Source: an uncultured Bacteroidales bacterium
Lineage (GTDB): Bacteria > Bacteroidota > Bacteroidia > Bacteroidales > Lentimicrobiaceae
Reading direction: 5' to 3'
Assembly (NCBI GenBank): GCA_937894795.1
Contig: CALCQV010000009.1
Span: forward strand, 1-11,490
DNA length: 11,490 bases
Of the stretch, positions 7,519 to 11,490 are shown one piece after another (the stretch's first letter is position 1; the number at the start of each line of letters is the position of its first letter). Made by a program: the position numbers and the translations under genes. Below the pieces are notes generated by a model that worked only from the letters and a program-made list of their open reading frames with translations, was not told where the DNA came from and made no database searches.

Positions 7519-9579
7519 ATGAAAAAAGCAATCTTTACTATTCTGCTTTCAACCATCACCTGTTTCGCCTTTTCTCAATGGAACTGGTCTAATCCCAAAC
7601 CAACAGGGTATGTGCTGTTTGATGTTGATTTCATTAACGAGACTACCGGCTATGTGATCGGGGAAAAGGGAACCTTATTGAAAACTATTGATGCCGGTGA
7701 AAGCTGGGAGTTTATTCCCACGGGCACCTTTGCTGATTTCCAATTCCTCTGCTTTACCAGTGAAACTGTTGGATACGCTTCTACCATCGATGCTCTTATG
7801 CTCAAAACAACTGATGGAGGCTTTTCATGGCAAATGCTTGAAACCGATACCCTTGAAAGAATCTATGATATCTTCTTCCTGAATGAATATACCGGCTTCA
7901 TTGCTGCCGACCATGGTAATCTTCTTCGAACTACGGATGGTGGAATAACATGGGATAGGGCTTTCATTAACCTCTATATGGAAATTACATCAATTTACTT
8001 TGTCAATGATTTTGTTGGATTTGCCACTTCAAGACTCGGCCGTTATTATCAGACAATTGACGGAGGCGATACCTGGGATTCTCATACCGATCCAACTATG
8101 ATGGATTTGAATGATGTGTATTTTGTGGATGCCAGCCATGGATTTATTGCAGGTGATGATGGCTTCTTTATGCGAACTGTAAATGGAGGGATTTCATGGA
8201 CTTCCATGAACTGCTATTCGGAAGTCAGGGAAATGAAATTTATTGATGAAACCACAGGATTCGCCATTGCCAGTGAGTTTCTTGGTACCGGACACCTTGT
8301 CAAGACAACCAATGCCGGGAGCTCATGGTTTCCTGTAGGAATGGACGATATTGAATCGTATGCTTTCGTTGATGATAATACAGTCATTGGAACCGGTGGA
8401 ATGGGCCGGTTGCTCAAATCAACCAACGCCGGTGTTACCTCTTCCAATTATACCTCCTCAGTAACCTATGCCGATTTTGTTGATATCCATTTTCCCTCAA
8501 CTGCAACAGGTTATGCCATTGGCTATATGGGAGAAATTGTAAAAACGGATGATGCCGGTGAAAACTGGCAATTGTTGCCTCAAGGCCCATTCCAACGCCT
8601 CAATGGGGTCTGGTTCACATCTGATACCGAAGGATTTGTGTCAGGTGATTCATCGCTTTATACCACAGCTGATGGGGGAATGACATGGAATAAGCTGCTT
8701 ATAGTGTTCCCTGGTTGGATGACTGAAATATTCTTCGTCAATGCTGATATCGGGTATCTTATTGGCGAAGGCGACGGACTTATCTATAAAACAACTGACG
8801 GTGGAACTTCATGGAACCTGCTTTATCAGGATGACCTTCATTGGCCCCGTTCAATTTTCTTTGTGAACCCCGATACCGGCTATGTGGCACTTGAAACCTC
8901 CATACTCAAGACCACAAATGGTGGAATTGACTGGACAGAAACAGTGCTGAGCAATACTGAATATGTGTTGCTGCTCTCCATATTCTTTCCAACAGATGAA
9001 GTTGGTTATGCGGGAGGTTTCGGTGGAAAGGTCTATAAGACAGCCGATGGCGGCATTACCTGGAGTGAACAGGTCTTTTCAGAAACAAGCTATCACACCA
9101 TCATTTCTATCTGGTTTATCGATCAATACAAGGGATTCCTGGGCTGCGACGGCAGCGGCTTTTTCCAGACAGCTGATGGCGGCAATTCGTGGACAAAACT
9201 TGAATACATGACCGGATTCCATGACGCCATCTGGTTTACCAACAGCAGCACAGGTTACCTTGCAGGCTCTTATGGAAAAATCATGAAAACCTCCAATGCC
9301 GGAGCTGTTCCGGCAACTGCCCTTGAGAAACCGGGATCTGCATATACATTATATCCCAACCCTGCAATGTACGAAATTACCTTGTCAGCAAACCATAATA
9401 TCAATTCAATGCACCCTGCACAGGTAATGCTATTCAATTCAAGCGGTGCATTAATATCATCACATGAAATCGTTAATCCTAAGATCAGACTGGATATAAG
9501 CAAATTGTCGCCCGGTATTTATTACCTGCGTATTAAAACAGCCTCCCAGATAGAAACGAAGAAATTGGTGAAAATGTAA
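7519..9579 (+). CDS. T9SS-exported double beta-propeller protein (Ycf48/BNR-like), 686 aa, complete
   Basis: The protein starts with a Sec signal peptide (MKKAIFTILLSTITCFAFS, likely cut before Q20). Fourteen blade motifs of the T-x-D-G-G-x-T-W type begin at residues 56, 97, 138, 179, 220, 263, 301, 343, 383, 425, 465, 508, 551 and 591, spaced 38-43 apart. Each is preceded by the F-x-x-x-x-T-G-Y/F-x-x-G strand pattern. Motifs 7 (STNAGVTS) and 14 (TSNAGAVP) lack the Trp. A T9SS type A sorting domain fills about 608-686 (LYPNPA at 611, LSPGIYYLRI, KKLVKM). The repeats resemble Ycf48/HCF136 and BNR/Asp-box propellers; Ycf48 itself has seven blades, so 14 suggests two propellers in one chain. The start is supported by AAGG at 7510-7513 and by the signal peptide. 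It follows its truncated paralogue by 42 bases on the same strand, probably as an operon. It should be surface-attached or released. No catalytic residues are evident, and a binding or adhesive role is only a guess. Confidence 0.92.
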   Translation: MKKAIFTILLSTITCFAFSQWNWSNPKPTGYVLFDVDFINETTGYVIGEKGTLLKTIDAGESWEFIPTGTFADFQFLCFTSETVGYASTIDALMLKTTDGGFSWQMLETDTLERIYDIFFLNEYTGFIAADHGNLLRTTDGGITWDRAFINLYMEITSIYFVNDFVGFATSRLGRYYQTIDGGDTWDSHTDPTMMDLNDVYFVDASHGFIAGDDGFFMRTVNGGISWTSMNCYSEVREMKFIDETTGFAIASEFLGTGHLVKTTNAGSSWFPVGMDDIESYAFVDDNTVIGTGGMGRLLKSTNAGVTSSNYTSSVTYADFVDIHFPSTATGYAIGYMGEIVKTDDAGENWQLLPQGPFQRLNGVWFTSDTEGFVSGDSSLYTTADGGMTWNKLLIVFPGWMTEIFFVNADIGYLIGEGDGLIYKTTDGGTSWNLLYQDDLHWPRSIFFVNPDTGYVALETSILKTTNGGIDWTETVLSNTEYVLLLSIFFPTDEVGYAGGFGGKVYKTADGGITWSEQVFSETSYHTIISIWFIDQYKGFLGCDGSGFFQTADGGNSWTKLEYMTGFHDAIWFTNSSTGYLAGSYGKIMKTSNAGAVPATALEKPGSAYTLYPNPAMYEITLSANHNINSMHPAQVMLFNSSGALISSHEIVNPKIRLDISKLSPGIYYLRIKTASQIETKKLVKM

Positions 9580-9604
9580 GCAAAGCCTTTAGCTGACTGG
9601 ATGC

Positions 9605-9644
9605 TTCAACGCTGTTCAACATCGTTCAACGTTGTTAAATCTGC
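9605..9644 (+). repeat. 10-bp-period TTCAAC repeat array
   Basis: Units TTCAACGCTG, TTCAACATCG and TTCAACGTTG start at 9605, 9615 and 9625, followed by a decayed fourth unit TTAAATCTGC at 9635. The core TTCAAC with a closing G is kept while the three bases between vary. The array begins 26 bases after the stop codon of the 686-residue gene, in the first part of the 363-base intergenic stretch 9580-9942. Its function is unknown. Confidence 0.75.
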
Positions 9645-9654
9645 TCAAAGCCAA

Positions 9655-9667
9655 GTCAATCATTGAC
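9655..9667. repeat. 13-base near-perfect palindrome GTCAATCATTGAC
   Basis: Two six-base arms (GTCAAT/ATTGAC) flank one central C. The size and symmetry resemble a dimeric-regulator operator. It lies about 250 bases upstream of the Gate-domain promoter, however, and no regulator gene is in the window. The mirror copy is at 1824-1836. Confidence 0.3.
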
Positions 9668-9720
9668 GAGGGCAAACAATAAAACGTTTGGTTGGGGTTT
9701 GTATTCTTTTAGCTTCAGCA

Positions 9721-9799
9721 ACTACACACTAACTATTCTCTTACTATCTTCTTACTAGTCACCTTGTTATTTATATATAGTGGATAATTAGTGGATACA
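9721..9799. repeat. 11-bp-period ACTA/TAGT repeat cluster
   Basis: ACTA recurs every 11 bases at 9721, 9732, 9743 and 9754; the middle two units, ACTATTCTCTT and ACTATCTTCTT, differ at two positions. After 13 AT-rich bases the complementary TAGT appears twice, again 11 apart, as TAGTGGATAAT (9778) and TAGTGGATACA (9789). The opposed orientation makes weak pairing possible. It sits between the TTCAAC array and the Gate-domain promoter. Its role is unknown. The mirror copy is at 1692-1770. Confidence 0.6.
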
Positions 9800-9889
9800 A
9801 GGTAGCTATACAGCGGGTTAAAATGAATCACAGCTATGACTTATAACAATCCCTTATTTTTCGAAATGCCGGCACTGGTTGCTTTGGTC

Positions 9890-9923
9890 TTGATGATTTT
9901 CTAAAGCCAATTTCTTATCTTTG
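9890..9923 (+). promoter_or_regulatory. Bacteroidota-type promoter for the Gate-domain gene
   Basis: TATCTTTG at 9916-9923 matches the Bacteroidota -7 consensus TAnnTTTG exactly. The best -33 candidate is TTG at 9890-9892, 23 bases upstream, a little longer than the usual 19-21. Transcription would start about 6-7 bases after the element, giving a leader of roughly 13 bases before the ATG at 9943. The exact -7 match at a fitting place supports the call; the -33 is weak. Confidence 0.55.
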
Positions 9924-9942
9924 CCCCGGCAAATGAAAATCT

Positions 9943-10923
9943 ATGTCACGCCTACTTAACGGCATCATTAACAGCTTCAAACGATCTGCACCGAAAGGCC
10001 TAAAAACCGCCTGGTGGCTCATCAAGATCACTGTGCCCGTTACCTTTGCCGTGATGTTGATGGATTATTTCGGCATTCTGGCAGCCATTGCCGGTGTTGC
10101 CGGACCATGGTTCAAACACCTCGGACTGCCGGGTGTGTCAGCCATAGTACTCATCACCAGCATGTTCACCAACATTTATTCGGTAGTAGCCATTCTTACC
10201 ATGCTTGAACTGCCCTTGCGTGAAGGGATCATACTTGCCACTATGTGCCTGGTTTCGCACGGTTTCATCATTGAAACGGCGGTTATGAAGCGCACCGGAT
10301 CATCAGCCATAGGCATTAATCTTGTCAGAATACTTGGCAGTGTGGCAGTTGCCCTCATCCTGAATATGGTAATGCCCGGTAGCTACTCGGGAGTGGATAA
10401 AGTGTACAATCCGGTACAAATTCCATTTATTGATGCTGTCTATGGATGGTTCAGCTCTGTAAGCGTTACCGTTCTTAAAATATTCATTCTGGTCAATATC
10501 TTGCTTTTCCTGCAGCAGTTGCTTGAGGAGTTCGGTTTGATACGGGTATTTGAAAAGCCGCTGGCACCATTCATGAAACTGATGGGATTACCCCGGAGTA
10601 CAACATTCTCGTGGGTGGTAGCCAATATTGTGGGCCTGGCTTATGGTTCAGCCATTATGATCGATCAGCGGGAGAAAAAACGCATGACCGGTGAAGATGC
10701 TGATTTGTTGAATCATCACATTGCCATTTCACACTCCCAACTTGAAGACCCCCTTTTATTTCTCACTTTAGGATACACACTCCATTGGCTAATATGGCCC
10801 AGGGTAGTTGTAGCCATCATTGCCGTTTGGTTCAGACGTTTGGTGCTTAATATTAAGCTTTCAGGCAAACTTGGCGGCTATCGTATCAAGGAGGAAGTTA
10901 CTGATATAAGCGGCGTGAGTTAA
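9943..10923 (+). CDS. Nucleoside-recognition (Gate) domain integral membrane protein, 326 aa
   Basis: This is a polytopic inner-membrane protein. Hydrophobic segments lie at about residues 24-52, 63-88, 95-112, 124-145, 172-195, 222-241 and 270-297. The two halves carry related signatures typical of the nucleoside-recognition/Gate family (as in SpmA/SpmB and nucleoside transporters). The first half has GVSAIVLITSMFTN and SHGFIIETAV near 64-113. The second has a small-residue-rich segment with GLAYGSA near 231-237 and ISHSQLEDPLLF near 262-273. The conserved Ser-His followed by Glu (S105-H106, E111; S263-H264, E268) in each half suggests internal duplication. The family is thought to be transport-related, but this subfamily's substrate is not known. 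The ATG at 9943 lies about 20 bases after a Bacteroidota-type -7 element, implying a short leader. The kal-like gene follows in the same orientation after 234 bases, so a link to amino-acid fermentation is possible but inferred only from position. Confidence 0.82.
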   Translation: MSRLLNGIINSFKRSAPKGLKTAWWLIKITVPVTFAVMLMDYFGILAAIAGVAGPWFKHLGLPGVSAIVLITSMFTNIYSVVAILTMLELPLREGIILATMCLVSHGFIIETAVMKRTGSSAIGINLVRILGSVAVALILNMVMPGSYSGVDKVYNPVQIPFIDAVYGWFSSVSVTVLKIFILVNILLFLQQLLEEFGLIRVFEKPLAPFMKLMGLPRSTTFSWVVANIVGLAYGSAIMIDQREKKRMTGEDADLLNHHIAISHSQLEDPLLFLTLGYTLHWLIWPRVVVAIIAVWFRRLVLNIKLSGKLGGYRIKEEVTDISGVS

Positions 10924-10963
10924 CGGCATTAGTCGCTAATTACCAACCGTCTATATCCGTTAA
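10920..10963 (+). repeat. 7-bp inverted repeat over the Gate-domain gene stop codon
   Basis: TTAACGG (10920-10926, containing the TAA stop) is complementary to CCGTTAA (10957-10963) across a 30-base loop. No U-tract follows, so it is not a standard intrinsic terminator. The mirror copy is at 528-571. Confidence 0.25.
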
Positions 10964-11134
10964 TATTACCGCAACTCTTCCGCATTTTACTTGTAGCTTC
11001 AGAAAAATCTGATTAATTTTGGCTTTCAAAGGGTATCTCACCTTTACCGGATCTTCTGAACGGAAGAGGAGCTCAGGAATTAGATTGTGATAGAAAAGAA
11101 TTTACATATAAATAACACTAGTCGCTGTTTACCA
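10930..11134 (+). repeat. Short direct repeat TAGTCGCTnnTTACCA, two copies
   Basis: TAGTCGCTAATTACCA at 10930-10945 and TAGTCGCTGTTTACCA at 11119-11134 match at 14 of 16 bases. They bracket most of the 234-base intergenic stretch before the kal-like gene. A related TAGTCACC occurs at 9756 within the 11-bp cluster. They could be a dispersed intergenic repeat or paired binding sites. The mirror copies are at 546-561 and 357-372. Confidence 0.55.
10991..11021 (+). promoter_or_regulatory. Bacteroidota-type promoter for the kal-like gene
   Basis: TTG at 10991-10993 and TAATTTTG at 11014-11021 are separated by 20 bases. This fits the Bacteroidota -33/-7 pattern (TTG, 19-21 bases, TAnnTTTG). Transcription would start near 11028, leaving a long leader of about 130 bases before the ATG at 11158. 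The gene can therefore probably be expressed independently of the Gate-domain gene upstream. This is a motif match only, in an AT-rich region where chance matches occur. Confidence 0.55.
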
Positions 11135-11157
11135 GTTACTATTAATAAAAAAATAAA
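11022..11157 (+). promoter_or_regulatory. Long, possibly structured 5' leader of the kal-like gene
   Basis: Two small stems follow the promoter. AAAGG (11028-11032) can pair with CCTTT (11041-11045), and TCTTC (11052-11056) with GAAGA (11063-11067) across a six-base loop. The rest is AT-rich and ends in a run of A before the ATG, which keeps the start codon open. I do not recognise any known riboswitch. The stems are short and may be chance. The mirror copy is at 334-469. Confidence 0.25.
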
Positions 11158-11490
11158 ATGGAAAAAGTACTTATCAGACTTCGCATGAGTTCACACGATG
11201 CTCATTATGGAGGAAATCTTGTTGATGGGGCTAAAATGCTTCAGCTCTTTGGTGATGTTGCAACTGAATTGTTGATCAGGAATGATGGCGATGAAGGCCT
11301 CTTCAAAGCTTATGATATGGTTGAGTTCATGGCACCTGTTTATGCCGGTGATTTCATTGAAGCTACCGGTGAGATTACAAATATTGGAAAATCATCGCGT
11401 AAAATGACCTTCGAGGCACGCAAGGTTATTGTGCCAAGGCCTGATATTTCAGATTCAGCCGCCGATTATCTTGCTGAACCTATAGTGGTT
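11158..11490 (+). CDS. kal: 3-aminobutyryl-CoA ammonia-lyase (hotdog fold), 3'-truncated by the window end
   Basis: The first 111 codons are present (MEKVLIRLRMSSHDAHYGGN...ending AEPIVV), with no stop before the window ends. I recognise the conserved N-terminal block of the lysine-fermentation enzyme Kal: SSHDAHYGGNLVDGAK, then LFGDVATELLIR, DGDEGLF, VYAGDFIEATGEI and SSRKMTFEARKVI. Kal proteins are about 125-130 residues, so only about 15-20 should be missing. The enzyme removes ammonia from L-3-aminobutyryl-CoA to give crotonyl-CoA, a late step in anaerobic conversion of lysine to butyrate and acetate in the cytosol. The usual partners (kamA, kamD/E, kdd, kce, CoA-transferase) are not in the window and would be expected beyond it. 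The start codon follows an A-rich stretch with no Shine-Dalgarno, common in Bacteroidota. The assignment is from remembered family sequence; a related hotdog-fold thioesterase or dehydratase is the alternative. Confidence 0.8.
   Translation, partial: MEKVLIRLRMSSHDAHYGGNLVDGAKMLQLFGDVATELLIRNDGDEGLFKAYDMVEFMAPVYAGDFIEATGEITNIGKSSRKMTFEARKVIVPRPDISDSAADYLAEPIVV

Larger units (their letters stand above)
9580..9942. other. 363-base intergenic stretch: repeats and promoter, no gene seen
   Basis: After the 686-residue gene I see the TTCAAC array, a 13-base palindrome, the ACTA/TAGT cluster and the Gate-gene promoter. I see no convincing coding frame, tRNA or intrinsic terminator. The mirror stretch is 1549-1911. 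Confidence 0.6.
1..11490. repeat. Perfect whole-window palindrome (5,745-bp inverted repeat, zero spacer)
   Basis: The first bases (AACCACTATAGG) are the reverse complement of the last (CCTATAGTGGTT). Every gene, start, stop and intergenic motif I checked recurs at 11491-x on the other strand, and the mirrored proteins are identical residue for residue. There is no unique spacer: the two arms meet at 5745/5746. Natural perfect palindromes of this size are very unstable in bacteria because they extrude as hairpins, are cut by SbcCD-type nucleases and are lost by replication slippage. Because the axis also splits a coding sequence, I infer a fold-back chimera or assembly artefact and not a genomic duplication. 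Copy number and head-to-head arrangement should not be taken as biology. Confidence 0.98.

Noticed and set aside
7519..9579. Photosystem II assembly role from the Ycf48-like repeats
   Set aside because: The similarity is at the level of the propeller repeat only. The T9SS tail and neighbours point to a non-photosynthetic Bacteroidota.
7519..9579. Sialidase (BNR/Asp-box) activity
   Set aside because: The repeats are T-x-D-G-G-x-T-W propeller motifs throughout. I see no arginine triad or other sialidase catalytic set.
9678..9700. Intrinsic terminator near CAAAC...GTTTG after the 686-residue gene
   Set aside because: The stem is short and AT-rich, with no following U-tract, and it lies about 100 bases past the stop codon.
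9605..9799. CRISPR array in the intergenic repeats
   Set aside because: Periods of 10 and 11 bases with no 20-40-base repeats or spacers, and no cas genes.
1..11490. Hairpin telomere of a linear replicon sequenced through its closed end
   Set aside because: This would also give a perfect palindrome, but the axis lies in mid-codon context of a conserved blade motif, so the end would destroy a T9SS gene. No telomere-resolvase gene is visible. It is not strictly excluded without read data.
1..11490. Composite transposon or insertion sequence with long inverted repeats
   Set aside because: There is no transposase, no unique centre, no target duplication, and the arms consist of ordinary genes.

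Overview
The window is one exact inverted repeat. Every base i pairs with base 11491-i, so positions 1-5745 are the reverse complement of 5746-11490, with no spacer and no mismatch that I could find. It therefore holds only 5,745 bases of independent sequence, shown twice in divergent orientation. The axis (5745/5746) cuts through the coding region of a repeat protein. Both outer ends stop at the same codon of another gene. This looks far more like a fold-back chimera (amplification, library or assembly) than a natural locus, although the genes in each arm are real.

The source is very probably an uncultured member of the Bacteroidota. Two secreted proteins end in type IX secretion (T9SS) sorting domains, which are essentially confined to that phylum. 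Two upstream regions carry TAnnTTFG-type -7 elements (consensus TAnnTTTG), the Bacteroidota form. Start codons mostly lack strong Shine-Dalgarno sequences, and the base composition is moderately AT-rich. The kal-like gene suggests an anaerobic amino-acid (lysine) fermenter.

Layout of the right arm, + strand, outward from the axis: (1) 5746-7476, a 5'-truncated T9SS-exported beta-propeller protein; (2) 7519-9579, a complete 686-residue paralogue with signal peptide, 14 blade motifs and sorting domain; (3) 9580-9942, an intergenic stretch with two short-period repeat arrays and a promoter; (4) 9943-10923, a nucleoside-recognition/Gate-domain membrane protein; (5) 10924-11157, an intergenic stretch with a good Bacteroidota promoter and a possibly structured leader; (6) 11158-11490, the first 111 codons of a 3-aminobutyryl-CoA ammonia-lyase (kal-like) gene, cut by the window end. 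The left arm repeats all of this on the - strand.

The two propeller genes are tandem paralogues, probably co-transcribed (42-base gap). They are predicted to be exported across both membranes and attached to the surface or released. The Gate-domain protein and the kal-like enzyme are cytoplasmic-membrane and cytosolic, and probably form a separate metabolic unit. I see no new defence, mobile or RNA system. The most notable points are the palindrome and its breakpoint, the double seven-blade reading of the propeller proteins, and the short phased repeats between genes.
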